Below are positions 48,431 to 60,116 of a stretch of 64,000 bases of DNA, piece by piece. Position 1 is the first letter of the stretch, and every line of letters begins with the position of its first letter. The notes below the pieces were generated by a model. The model did not search any database and was not told the origin of the DNA. It worked only from the letters and a program-made list of their open reading frames with translations. The stretch covers positions 25,828,153 through 25,892,152 of the forward strand of contig NC_134028.1 in NCBI RefSeq assembly GCF_964204645.1, in the 5' to 3' direction. The translations under genes and the position numbers were made by a program. This DNA is from Tubulanus polymorphus. Taxonomy: Eukaryota; Nemertea; Palaeonemertea; Tubulaniformes; Tubulanidae.

Positions 48431-50759
48431 AACACTGACAACCAGTCACTGCACCCGACTGGCCCTCACAACTAAATTGCCACTATCACTGACCAAGAAG
48501 TCTTCCAAATTGTACGCATCAGTCATGGCAGCTCAGTAGTGTGCCGGTGAGCACATTTGCTTTGAATTAGAAGTTTATACGTCCATGGTTGGGCTTTGGA
48601 TTTTGGAAGAGGATAAATTCAATTTTAGATGCCAGCGTTTTCCATATAAGATGCCATTTCCCTTTTACGAATAAAGAAATGTTGCTAACTATTACGGCCT
48701 GCGATTATGAAATTACCGATATCAAACGGACGCAAAATTGCGACTAATTTTCGTCACTTCTTTCATTGATCGATCAGATGTGATTCTGATTATTTGAGGT
48801 CGTCTGTTTCGTCTTGGAAGGTGCCCAAATTACCTTCGATTGATTATCACACGACGCGCACTATCATCTGATCGATTGAGAACGTACGCCAAATAATTAT
48901 CATAAACGTCGAATAGTAACACTCGCTTTCCAGGGGTCACTGAATCTTGATTGTCTTCAACGGAAACTAAAAATTATGCCATAGACTTTCAATGGTTTAT
49001 GTATGAAGTGTTACGGTCTTTGAGACGTTATAATTGTCAGTAATCGTCCTAATCCAAATCGGAATAGATAGCGATATTATTTGTTTCATACATGTATAAT
49101 AAATAATGTTATTTCCGATCATATTATCATTATATTAACCCTTTGTATCAAAGAAAAGATCCATGCAATATAGCTAATCGCATAGCCATGATATCAAAAG
49201 TCTTTCATAAAACTGAACCTTGTAATTCGAACTTACGAAGTCTGCAATTATGAAATTGGTTACAGGGTGAAATTGTACAATAATCTTCGGAACTACTTGG
49301 TCATGTAATCTATAAGATTAGATATTCATCTGGTTTGAAAAAATATCTAGTGAATAAATTAATTGATTAATTAGTTAATTAGATCTCTTTAAAAGCCACA
49401 AATCACAATGAAGATCACAAATGCCGTTGATAATTCTTTCGGGAAATGTTTTACTGGGAATATTTCTGTCTTTGACAGCTTTTCAGATGATAGAATCAAG
49501 GCGCCTCGTCATTTTAACGCGAATCCCCACTATTTTCCAGAAGGCGTCATACATTAACACCACGTATAAAGCGCTTCATTCAACTTTGATTAAATTTCAA
49601 AACCAAACAACTTCCATCAATGTCGTAGAATCTTTGTTAATGCGTAGCAAGTTTGTCTTGACTGTCGTTGTTTAGTTCGGTTTTAATGGATATTTGTCCG
49701 GAATAATGGAATTATCTCGGATTTGATGACGCAACGCGAGGTGTCGTTTGATTTAACGAAGCCAATGACAAATATTAGATTTCGTCCGAGAAGATAATCG
49801 CAAAAACTTGACTTTTATAGAATACATTTTCGGCAAAGATGGACTTTGTGGGGACGAATTCTTACAGACTATCGCCATGAATCAGCCGGAACTTAAAGAG
49901 TTTGCGCCAACGGATTAATGTCGGGGACATGTTAGAAAATATTTGGTACAATTCTATTTGCGGTCTGTCTACCGTTTCAAATATTAGATCACGTCTATTT
50001 GTGGGCTTGGCATTGCTTAGAAAAAGTGTCGAAAAATTTTCGACTATGAGTAGCCCGAAATCTTCGAACAAAATATCCCCAACAACTTTATCGATTATCG
50101 TGAAACCTGACATTTCTATTCCCACTTCTGTTTTATAAAGTTCTTGTTGTTAAACCCCACCGGCCTTAAAATAGATATTGCTATTATTTTTCAAACCATT
50201 CCTACCCCTAATACGTCAACCTCTAAACAACTTAAGAATAGATTTAAGAATCATTGTCAATGGCTGCTTTTTAAATCGGATTTGAACTTAGCAACCGTTT
50301 TACTCTAATTAGAAGATCTTTTTACTAAGAGATCATCCTTTAAAATTAAAGTTTTTACTTTGTAGTTGAAGAGTTGTGAAAAATGCTTCAGCGATAATTG
50401 AAATGAATCCCATCTTGATTTCGTCATGTCCATTACGTAAGCTTGTTGTTAGTTAATGATACGGTATGGGTGGGCGTGGTTATCGTGATTGTATACAAGT
50501 CTTTTGTATCGAAGAGTCCATCACCACTCACTGGCCGTAGGAGTATTTTTTGTTGACCTCAGATCGGCGCAATTTCATTGGTCGGTTTGAGTTTGTCTGG
50601 GGGTGAAATGCGATGTTTTTGAGAAGAGCTCTATATCGATGCCAGGGAATAAATAGCCCGTAGGGTCCACTCTAGACGACAGTTAGTGAAAGTTTCACCA
50701 ACGAGCAAGTAGTTCGCTAGAAATAGAAAATCAGTTCTTCGCCTGGATTTTCAAGCTCA

Positions 50760-52356
50760 ATGATGGAAGACCATAGTGATTTCATGATGCGAGATGGCAA
50801 AAAGGTATTTATTTGATATTTTAAAAAAAACTGTTCATAGATTTTGCTTTTTATATTTACTTCAAATAATACTCATTGAAAAAAATTCGGAGATAGATAC
50901 ATAAATCTTATCAAGAGTTTTGCTCGATTGCAGTCGTAGAGTTTTGACGTTTAGATGTTGTGTTTTATTTTTACAGAGTAATAAACCCCTCATGGAGAAA
51001 AAACGACGAGCTCGAATCAACAAGTGTCTGGTAGAACTGAAATCACTTATACTTGAAACCATGCAGAAAGATACTTCGGTAAGTTCTTTTCTATTGTGTG
51101 GGGAATTTCTCACTGTGAATGTTGGTTTTGTATGAGGAATGTTTTCACTTATATAATAAGAGAGTCGGTGGATGATCGTTATATATGTAATATGAATTAG
51201 TTCTATGTTGAGCACTGAATTGCTGAATTAAATTCAACATCGTTATAATAGGACCATGTTTACAGACAGGGACGGTTTTAACTGGGACGGAGTCATTTAA
51301 CTAATATTAGTAGAATAACCACATTCAATCGTGGAGAACAGATATTAAGATAAAAAACCCACTATATACAGATTTAAAAGTTTTAAAAACAAGAATTTAT
51401 TCAGTCAAAAATTAAAATGATATTTCACATCGAACACTCACTAGAGATGTGACGACGATCTCTAGTGAGTGTTCGAAATGTCATTTTCATTCTTAATTGA
51501 ATAAATTCTCGATTTTGAAATTCTTAAAACTGTATATAGTTGGTTTTTATCTTATTTAGCTTATATGATCAATCGCATCTACGTAAACAGTGTTTCAATC
51601 CAAACTAACTATTACTGAAATTAATACTGCCTAGATAATCTAGAAAAAAAATACAAAAAAAATATTTGTAGATGTTTATAAGTAATTTCATCTGATTTAT
51701 TATTCTTCATGTATATAATGGAATTATTTCTGATCTCTTTACAGACTCCCGGTTACAATAAACTGGAGAAAGCCGATATTCTGGAGCTGACGGTCAAATA
51801 TTTACGTGACGTCAGAAACAAACGCGATTCATCACACGAGAAAACTCGAAACACTAAAATGTATCAATCGGGCTACAGCGCCTGCGCGAAGGAAGTCGCC
51901 CAGTTCATGTACTCATTCGATGGTGTCGATCAAGGCATGCGCGCTCGCGTACTCAATCACGTTATTTCATCGTTAGATCGGCTTCACAACAGTACTGATG
52001 TAGGTGGCGCCACTGAAGAAAAGCAAACATCGCCCCCGGAGGACCCGGTGGTTACTCCAGTGAGCAGTCGCGAATCTAGTCCAATCATGTTCGGCACTCC
52101 GACAAGCACGCCGAACAAAACAGCAACCACAATCACTTCAACGGACTTACAATCATCTCCGGGACTGTTTTCACCAGTAGGGGGCGCCAGTAGGCCGACA
52201 TTGTATCTACCAACTACTGTTCCATATCAATTACATAACCATTCAAATTATCAGGCAGCGCCGGGGGTACCGATGAAATTCAACTACCCAGAGTTGATGC
52301 AACCAGTGGCTTTCAGTCATCAATATGTTGATCAGTCCATGTGGAGACCGTGGTAA
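50760..52356 (+). CDS. Hes/hairy-type bHLH-Orange transcriptional repressor
   Basis: Three coding exons (252 aa): 50760-50804, 50977-51078, 51745-52356. The basic region has the Pro diagnostic of Hairy/E(spl) proteins (KPLMEKKRRARIN), then helix 1 (KCLVELKSLILETM), a loop with KDTS/TPGYNKLEKADILELTV and helix 2, then an Orange domain (YSACAKEVAQFM ... RVLNHVISSLDRL), a Ser/Thr/Pro-rich linker, and the C-terminal WRPW tetrapeptide that recruits Groucho. Intron positions inside the bHLH fit the family. It would act in the nucleus as a repressor, often downstream of Notch; I did not find a clear Su(H) site upstream by eye. Intron 2 contains a foldback repeat. No oddities in conserved residues. 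Confidence 0.95.
51345..51560. mobile_element. Foldback element in Hes intron 2
   Basis: Near-palindromic about 215-bp block. Left arm TAAGATAAAAAACCCACTAT... and right arm ...ATAGTTGGTTTTTATCTTAT are complementary over about 100 bp with scattered mismatches. The centre is a strong hairpin, CACTCACTAGAGAT/ATCTCTAGTGAGTG, with a 9-nt loop. No coding capacity, so a MITE is likely. Confidence 0.8.
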
Positions 52357-54307
52357 TTTCCACTTGTTCATTAAACTGTCATCGTAATTTTTCATCATCA
52401 TTATCATCATTCATCAAGTGTCATCATTTTCCTCTATTTCTGTCTTTTACTTTTTGTCATCTTCATCTTCATCGTCACATCATCAGTGTCATTTCGCAAC
52501 TAAGAATGTGTTCGTGTTCGAGTCATGCGCGGTCAAATCCCGGACAAACTCAAGAAATTATGTAAATAATCTTCATGTATAAATGAATCATATCAATTGT
52601 TACATATTTTGATATCAATTTTTATATATCAAAAGACGTGTAAATAAATTTTATCTCAATTATAAGAAAGATTTTGTATTGAATTTCTTTGGCTTTTTGC
52701 GGATGAAATCTGAACATAAAGCTCTCAGAATACCCACTCTTAAACAGGACGGTGGAACCAGATCCGCATCGGTGGCTTTTCGTATAGCGGATGATTTCTA
52801 GTCCAAAACCTTTGTCTTTTCGTCGAGGATGCACCTTACTGAGATAGAGGTGATATTGTTTAATTGGGTATGAATTAAATTGCGACATAAACGACACGCT
52901 GTGAAGTCATGTGATCATCTCAGACGACACCTCAAATTACGTCATCAAATCGGTCGTATTATTCCGTGTAAATACGTATTACATCTGACAATAAGGATCG
53001 CTCAGCATTGCCCGCGGAACCAAACAACCCGATTACGATACGTGATTGAATCTAAATTTGAAAAATAACATCGTTATAACTTGACCTTAGCGAAGGAGAA
53101 TCAACCGAGATGACATAATTAAACACTGAACACTAAGACTGAACTGAATCATGCACCGCATAGATTTCATCTATATAGGCCTGCGAAATGCTACTCAATT
53201 TCACTATACAAAGAGTTAAATATTTGAATAATTTTAACAACAATAATTTCTGCAGCTTGATTTCAATTACCGGTACCATGCAGAATATTTTTTTTGTAAG
53301 ATGCTTTGTTTCTTCAGTTCAGATTTCTATTGAATTATTTTTTACAAGAATTCAAATTAAAGGAGTTTTGATGATATACTATAGTTTTTTCTTCTAATAA
53401 CTTCTATCTGACTACATATATGTGTTTGAATGCTCACTGAAATAATGATCTCCCCCACCCGCTGCGATCGAGTCGGACATCCCATTTTAGATTGGCAAAA
53501 TCCCTAAATAGCTCATTTGTAAAGGAATCGTTTTGCCGGGTGAATTTCTCTTTTGGTCTAGGCTTTTTGTTGTGCGTTTGATGTAACACCCTTGGGGCAT
53601 CATGACATCCATAGGTACAATTCTTTTTGAGTAGAACTTCCGATAAACGTTAAATAAGTTCTTTTCTAATGGTAGTCCGAATTCTTATGGGATTAATCTT
53701 GTACAAAGATTTCAAAGGTGCTTTTAACTAAGAACTCTTCCTCTTCCGTGATTATTTGGTCATTAGTGGGGTAGGACTCCAACGAATGAGGGCATCACCC
53801 GAGAAAAGAGTAAATAATCTTGGGTTTTTAATCTATGATCATGATGTTTTGTAAATCACGTTGTAGCTGAGCTGTTGAAAATGTTTTTCACAGGTTGTGT
53901 TCATTTCTGCAAAAAAATTGTTAAAAGTCTTTTTCTTAAGTTTTTGGAATTTCTGCAAAAATATTCGCTGTTTCTAGCAAGCCCGTTTCCCGCAACATGC
54001 ATGTGCAGCACTGAATCTCAAATCTATTGTTATGTGCTGTCAGCTACTGAATTTACTTGCCCGCGGTATTGCATTATTTCGCTAGGAAGCCGTACCGTGC
54101 TGCCACCAAATTCAGGTTAAATAAATTGCTAGAATATCAACTCTCAAGGTCGAGGGCTGTGAAATGTCAAAATTTATTTTGATAGCAGCTTAAATACTAA
54201 CTCTACTTAAGCAGCTCTTTATTAATCAAAAATCTGATTATCAATTTGAATCTAATGGAATTCCCATGCTTAAATGATATGATAGTCCATATGAACACCA
54301 TAACTGA
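52357..54307. other. Intergenic region between Hes and MPPE1-like genes
   Basis: Hes 3' UTR (TCATCATC-rich, AATAAA near 52642) followed by AT-rich sequence. Short ORFs near 52880, 53188 and 53875 show no protein-like features and I do not call them. Confidence 0.5.
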
Positions 54308-56497
54308 ATGAACATTTTAAGGCGATCTGTGCATTGTATTTGTATAGCTGCCCTGATGAAGTTAGCGCTGACACCACCTGGCCGTTGGTTTAGAGAATAT
54401 CAGAGGAGACACAAAATAAATCATTTCGTTGCACTGTCTGCAGTTTTCTTGATTTTATACAATGAATATGTTTCACATTGGTTACAGTCGACTTATTGGC
54501 CGCAAATTCCAGTGTCTATGTGAGTACCGGTAAATGGTAGCTCTATTCTCCAAGTGAAGTGAGCACTAAGGTTCCTCTTTAATAGATTTTTTCTTGCTTT
54601 GTAGCACGGAAGAGGATAATCTAAAGGTTTTATTTGTCACAGATCCTCAGCTAGTCGGTTTCGATAATGAGCCGCACTTGTTAGGCATTATAACAAGATA
54701 TGATTCAGATAGGTATGTCTGTGGCGATGTACGCTCGACTTTGGGACCCGACCTCCTTCGCCATAACATCCATTTATTTTCAGATACATGCGACGCACAT
54801 TTCAATCGTCGATCAGTTACGTAAAGCCAGATGTTGTAGTATTTCTCGGTGATCTGTTGGACGAGGGCAGCATCAGTTCAGATCAACAATACCAAATCTA
54901 CGTTGATCGTTTTCGGCAAGTTTTTCACGAGGCATATCAAACTAAGGTATTTTTGTGGAAAGTAGATATTTTGCCGGTGTGGTATTATTATTCTAGTGAA
55001 CACAATTTTGCCGGGTCAACTACTAAAGCTCAGCAGAAATGAGAAACGAAGTATCGATTTGTGTTAGCTTAAGGTGCTGGACTCTCAAAATATTCAAGAA
55101 AGCATCAAAGAAAAATTAGTGAAAAATTGATCAGCAAAATAGCGTCAACTAGACTTATGCTATCCACTTCGCATTTTTTGTGTGAGCATAATTTTGAAAA
55201 CCGACTCCGCGATGAATAAGTTGTGAATTTTGTTTTAGTTTGAACCCGTGTTTATTTCTGGTGACAATGATGTCGGTGGTGAAGGATCTGATCCGATGAC
55301 GACGTCAAAAGTGCAAAGATTTGAAAAGTATTTCCCCAGCAAACGAGTTAAGACAGCAAAGTTTGTCGATATTATCGACGTAAGGATTCTTCTACCATTC
55401 ATTTCATCTCTTTACTATTAATCATTTGTTTCGAAATTCTGCAGATGATACTGGTATATATCATTGTCGTTTCAGGCAAATATTGATTTGAACAAATTTG
55501 CAACAGAAATTAAGAAGGATCTCAAAAATGTAGCGACTCAAACCGACGATAAACAACTGAAAATCGTGATCAATCATAGCGGAATTTTGTATCGAGAAAG
55601 ATATGTATTATTGAATGTAAGGTTCCAATCAGTGAAGCAGATACCAAAATTTAAAGGGAGTGTTAACCAATCTATTATACAGTAAACCTCGCTCTACTAT
55701 TTTTCAAAACGAAATATTTTTCTGATTTCTTAACATACTTTCCTATCCCTTACTCAGACTTTGCTTAATAGCTCAGACCAATTATGCCTGTATTTCTACC
55801 AGTTAGTCCGAGTAAGCGGCAAGGTTGACTGTATTAACTTTTTTTAACCAGGGACGCATTAACTAAGGTTGACTATATAGATACGGGCATTATCTGTACT
55901 GTAAATGAATTGCTCATTCCGTATCCCGTATTTCTTATTAAAAGGTGATAGAAACATTGAAACCAGCAATAATATTCACATCACATACTCATGTGGTAGG
56001 TACAATCGTGGATCTAATGCAGTTTCACTTGAGATCTATTCAATTCGACATATATCTTTCACCATCTTTATTTCATATAGTCTAGATTATGGACGTGTCC
56101 GGACTGTTACAGAAATCATCGGCCGAACAGCATTCACCTGAAAGTCGATCGTTTAACATCGAACAAGTTTCAAACATTCCCAGTCAATAACGATGACCTT
56201 AAAGAAATCGTCGTCCCGACTTGTAGTTACAGAATGGGTGTACCGGATATGGGTTACGGATTCGCTATATTCAGTACGTATTCAGATCGAAGATCGGATT
56301 CGTATTATCTGCTTACTGATGAACTTCATAAATAACACGTTTATATTTTAGACAAATCCGGCCGGTTCGACTACGCAGTGCTATGGCAGGTGCAGAGATA
56401 CCCGCAGTTATGGAGTTACTTGGCCTTTCTGATTGTAGCTTCCGTAATCAAATTAACACTTTTCTTTTCAAATCGCAGTCGATTTTTGTTCAGGTGA
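54308..56497 (+). CDS. Metallophosphoesterase 1 (MPPE1/PGAP5-like)
   Basis: Eight coding exons (384 aa): 54308-54519, 54605-54712, 54784-54946, 55239-55379, 55476-55616, 55945-55995, 56081-56273, 56352-56497. Order: N-terminal membrane segment (FVALSAVFLILYNEYV), a calcineurin-like phosphoesterase fold with VTDPQLVGFDNEP (first metal motif, as in human VADPQIQG), FLGDLLDEG (second), FISGDNDVG where most family members have GNHD, KIVINHSGILY (conserved His), and FTSHTHV in the short exon 6 where human has SGHTH; it ends with a second hydrophobic segment (YLAFLIVASVIKLTLFF). In vertebrates PGAP5 removes ethanolamine phosphate from GPI glycans in the ER exit/ERGIC region. The layout of two TM segments around the catalytic domain matches. 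The missing GNHD His is notable. Confidence 0.85.
55680..55831. mobile_element. pogo-like MITE in MPPE1 intron 5
   Basis: 152-bp element with ends CAGTAAACCTCGC and GCAAGGTTGACTG (inverted), flanked by TA on both sides, as expected for a Tc1/mariner-type (pogo/Tigger-like) insertion. No transposase. Confidence 0.7.
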
Positions 56498-56527
56498 CAA
56501 GCGTATTTATGAATTGTTTTATGAATA

Positions 56528-56707
56528 CAGTCAACCACTGATATACCGCCCTTCCATTTACAACCAACCCTCGGCTACCGCCTCAAGGTTTTCTCAATGT
56601 ACATCTCTATACAAATACATAGTAAAACACCCCTGATATACCGCCATACTCTCTATACCGCCGAAATCGTTCTGCACCGATGTGGGCGGTATATCTGGGG
56701 TTGACTG
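56528..56707. mobile_element. pogo-like MITE downstream of MPPE1
   Basis: 180-bp element, ends CAGTCAACCACTGATATACC and GGTATATCTGGGGTTGACTG, flanked by TA/TA. The phrase CTGATATACCGCC recurs inside it (56634-56646), so the interior has a partial direct repeat. Confidence 0.85.
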
Positions 56708-57614
56708 TAATTCATATTTAAAGTAACTTATTCAAAGTGTCTCATATCATAAACAGTTTATCTTGCTTTGTTCAATATTTATATGCATGTATTTATACCT
56801 ATTTCGAGTATGTTGAGGTTTATTGGTTTTATTGCTATTAAATTTTCATTAAATGATGTACATTGTGTCAGTATTTTCTGATATTCCGCAGACATTATGA
56901 GAACATGGAATCGTCTTGAAAAAAGAATAACTCATAAAACCTAAAAAGATGTCAGTTACAATCATTCTATTGAATTAAGCAGAACATTCATCAGATTTTT
57001 TAACACGCATACATCTTAAACGAGCATAAATATCTGGTGCCAAATGCTGGAAGGGAGGAGCTTTTCTATATCACTGTTAACACTAAAACAACCTTTCAGC
57101 AAAACCGGCCTCTCGACTTTACAATTCAATCAAGGATAAAATGGCACCAAAAGTCAAGTAAATATATTTACACCCAGCCACACTTCAGTTCAAACTAAGC
57201 TTCTTGTACGTATCAATTAAAAATATTCAAAGCAAAAATATGAAAGTTATATACAACATACAATGTACTGGCTAGGTGGATATTATTTGATATACATCAG
57301 CAGTGTTCGACATATACTGTATTGGGATTTTAGAATGAAGGGCTGCATCTATTTTAAAAGCCAAACACCAAAACTACAAAGCTACTCATCAACTCACTAC
57401 AACTTATAAAGCAAACATTGACATCAACTTTAAAAGGGCAGCAGTTTTAACAGAGATCGCCGACTGTTGGATACCGAAAAGTGGCCAGCCCTTTAAAAAC
57501 TCCTTGTGCGGAACATTGATCAGTACACTGCTGTATTAGAAGCATTGAGGTAATAAATACAAATGACAATGGATTATAACAATTAATGCTTCGATTGATT
57601 AGAAGCACAAAATA

Positions 57615-58176
57615 CAGTCAAGTAGAATCCGCTTAATTCAGATCATTTGCGACTGATGAATATCAGGATTAAACATCATATTCTTCAAACCGGTGGTACA
57701 TTGAATCACGGTCCCCACAGATCAGTCATTCCAGGATATGAAGACTCTTAAGGAGAGAATTTCAAATTATGAGAAAGTGTCTGCATCACTAACATATCCC
57801 AATTGTGGTAGACTCCTCCTAAATGGGTACTGTTTATCTCAGTAAATTGTAAAACCAGTGGTTTTGTAAGCAATTAAATTTCATCCTTAATATTACCTAA
57901 ATTCGGGGTCTATCAGTAATTGGGTAATTTACCATCATTGGGTAAAAACAAATCCGGGATCCGGACTGTACTGATTTAGGCATAGTCCGTAGTAGGGGGA
58001 GTTTTATAGGAATTAACGACATTTTGCTCAATGAGTTTCAAGCACCTTAAAAGCATTTTCAGCTTATAAGGAGTTTTTTAAGTAATCATAGGGACTCTGT
58101 GGAAGTAAGAGTGAACCGAAAATAATGTCCTGATTAAATCCACATCAAACTGATCCAAATTAAGCGGGTTCGACTG
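57615..58176. mobile_element. pogo-like non-autonomous element near EI24 3' end
   Basis: 562-bp element, ends CAGTCAAGTAGAATCCGCTT and AAGCGGGTTCGACTG, flanked by TA on each side; the inverted repeats extend about 25 bp with mismatches. It ends 24 bp from the EI24-like stop codon, so it probably supplies part of that 3' UTR. Confidence 0.8.
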
Positions 58177-58199
58177 TACGAATAAAAGACAACATTAAA

Positions 58200-59222
58200 T
58201 CATTTCATCGTCGTATTACGTTTAACAGGGGTCGATGAGGGAGTCGACCTGGCGCTGCTCGGACGTTTAGAGGTGACCGTATGCTGAAATATCGCGTTAC
58301 TGATCGTAACGACGATCGCGAACAATTTCAACGGGAAATCGCAATACGACTGCTGCACGGCGTCCGCTTCGTTCGCGCTGATTATAAACAATGGAAACAA
58401 AATCGAAAACACGCAACCGCTCACGACGTATGAGCTCGGCATCGACGTCAAAACGGCGAGGGGTAAACCGAAACCGATGAAATACGGCCATTGAGTTTCC
58501 ATGTACGATAGACGTTTATGAACCTCCCAGCCCATGTTATACCACTTATACTCGAACGCGTACAACGAATATAACATACACATATGAACGAGGCCGACGA
58601 GTTCGCCGAGACCTCGTATCGGTAGAAAGTTCGCCAACATCCCCTGAATGAGGAATAATCCTTGCAGCAATAAACTGAACAATACATCGGCGATCACTTT
58701 ACTCAAACTCGGCATCAAATTCGGACGGCCGCGCGAACTTTTATACGCCGCGTCGGCGATGTCCTGGAACCATAAACTGTTGACGATTTTACTCAGAATG
58801 AACAACGGTAGAATCCATAACGCGCCGAACGTCCACGTTAACATCGGCCCGAGCCACGTCCATATCGTACTCGAATCGGCGCTGCTCGCGAATATATACT
58901 GCGTAAAGAATCTCAGACACGGTATCACGATGAAATTGAAGAGAATAATACTGGCCCAAAATATTCCTCCGTTCCACATACAGCACAGTACGATTCTCTG
59001 CATGATGTTCGGAACGGATTTTTCTTTCTTTTTTTCCGGCGTTGTTTTCATGCGTTCGGCTCGCCGGCGCGCGAGGGTACTCTGAGGTTCGCGACTCGGA
59101 GATGAATTCTGTTGCGCGGCTTCTAATTCTTTATCCAAATAGAATAACCGCGCAGCGCCGAATACGCCGTCCTGAAGTCCTTTAGCAACGCCCAGAGCTA
59201 TCAGCTTCACCGTATCCGCCAT
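58200..59222 (-). CDS. EI24: EI24 (PIG8)-like ER membrane protein
   Basis: 340 aa in a single uninterrupted coding exon. It matches EI24 along its length: N-terminal MADTVKLIALGVAKGLQDGV, a basic linker, CCMWNGGIFWASIILF, ALWILPLFILSKIVNSLWFQ, the DIADAAYKSS segment, KVIADVLFSLLLQGLFLIQG, YSLYAFEYKWYNMGWEVH, WPYFIGFGLPLAVL and SGCVFSILFPLFIISANEAD, then a Ser/Thr-rich tail. There are about six hydrophobic segments. EI24 is an ER protein linked to autophagy and p53-induced apoptosis in vertebrates. A 5' UTR acceptor (CTATTTCAG at about 59262) shows that the transcript is probably spliced upstream. The lack of coding introns is unusual against the neighbours, all of which are split; codon use is also more GC-rich. 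It could be an old retrocopy that kept or gained a 5' exon. Unrelated ORFs on the + strand here are shadows. Confidence 0.93.
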   Translation of the reverse strand: MADTVKLIALGVAKGLQDGVFGAARLFYLDKELEAAQQNSSPSREPQSTLARRRAERMKTTPEKKKEKSVPNIMQRIVLCCMWNGGIFWASIILFNFIVIPCLRFFTQYIFASSADSSTIWTWLGPMLTWTFGALWILPLFILSKIVNSLWFQDIADAAYKSSRGRPNLMPSLSKVIADVLFSLLLQGLFLIQGMLANFLPIRGLGELVGLVHMCMLYSLYAFEYKWYNMGWEVHKRLSYMETQWPYFIGFGLPLAVLTSMPSSYVVSGCVFSILFPLFIISANEADAVQQSYCDFPLKLFAIVVTISNAIFQHTVTSKRPSSARSTPSSTPVKRNTTMK

Positions 59223-60116
59223 AGTTAATTTCGTGGTTTTTTAGAGTTTCCAGGTCACCTGAAATAGATCGAATAAATTGACAAGAAAGGATTGAACATT
59301 GTAAATACGAACCCCTGACGGCCGTCCCGTGTGTGTGGGGACATCATCGATGCACAGCGCGGGCTTGTGTAAGAGTTATCGTAAACACAATAATCTGTTA
59401 ATCCGCTGGATACTGGATTATCGTTTTTACACTACCTGCAACTCTGATACCAGCCCCTGTGCTGCATGTGCATCGATCAGCATAATATGATACTGTCTTT
59501 TAGTTTTTAAGAAGGAGATGGATGGCGGTCACGTTGTTTCGACTCATCTCATTATTTGATTAAAAATAAAAAAGTGACAAGTCTAAAAGAAGCCCAATCA
59601 TCAAAAAATCTTCATCATACGGACAATTTTTTAAGTATTTCAACTAATTTCTTTACTCACACTTGATAATTACATGTTGTTAGCAAGAATCACGTCGGAA
59701 TTGTCACCAATCAATTAACTACGAAATGTCATGAAGCAAATATATTGGAATACGATAGACGTCATAAGACTCTCGATTTACGACTTGAAACTGTTGAGTG
59801 GGCTCGAATCCCATAAAATGTGTGCAGTTTCTAAATTCAAATTAAAACTTCATTCAGCAAACTTTTCATCCTCGCTTGCCAGGGGTCCGGTATCGCTCTA
59901 GTCTGTTCCCTAATCGTTGGTCGGAGGCTTTTATAATCGGATGGGCTCGTGGTTTGTGAAAATATCCGATCGAAAAAATAAACCACAGACGGGTTACTGA
60001 CTATTATCACTCCCCTTCTCGCTTCAAAACTCGGGGAAACCGACAATCAATCATAGCCAACCTAAATATTTCTTACAAAAATTTATTTCTCTACAAAAAA
60101 TTCCAACAATCCAAGA
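59223..60116. other. Intergenic region between EI24 and TEDC2
   Basis: EI24 5' UTR and promoter region. A B-box-like GGCTCGAATCCC occurs at about 59799 with no matching tRNA fold. A 69-codon minus frame at 59837-60046 is not supported as a gene. Confidence 0.45.

Larger units (their letters stand above)
45922..50759. other. Intergenic region upstream of the Hes gene
   Basis: Large region without a supported gene. Holds a tandem repeat (47960-48430), a half-copy of the CCATGGACGTATAAAC element near 48575, overlapping open frames on both strands at 46234-46508, and a possibly degenerate coding stretch at 49421-50140. The last few hundred bases before 50760 are the likely Hes promoter, with TATA-like AATAAATA near 50650. 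Confidence 0.5.
56498..58199. other. Convergent intergenic region rich in MITEs
   Basis: Space between the 3' ends of the MPPE1-like (+) and EI24-like (-) genes. About 740 of 1,700 bp are two pogo-like elements; the rest is AT-rich and without a gene. Confidence 0.6.

Noticed and set aside
56085-56141. Reading of 55905-56141 as the phosphoesterase exon with a broken GHxH motif
   Set aside because: The correct motif (SHTH) is in a separate 51-bp exon at 55945-55995, and the next exon begins at 56081 in another frame, so no frameshift is needed.
58648-59085. 145-codon plus-strand ORF
   Set aside because: Antisense to the EI24 coding exon, which matches its family along the full length.
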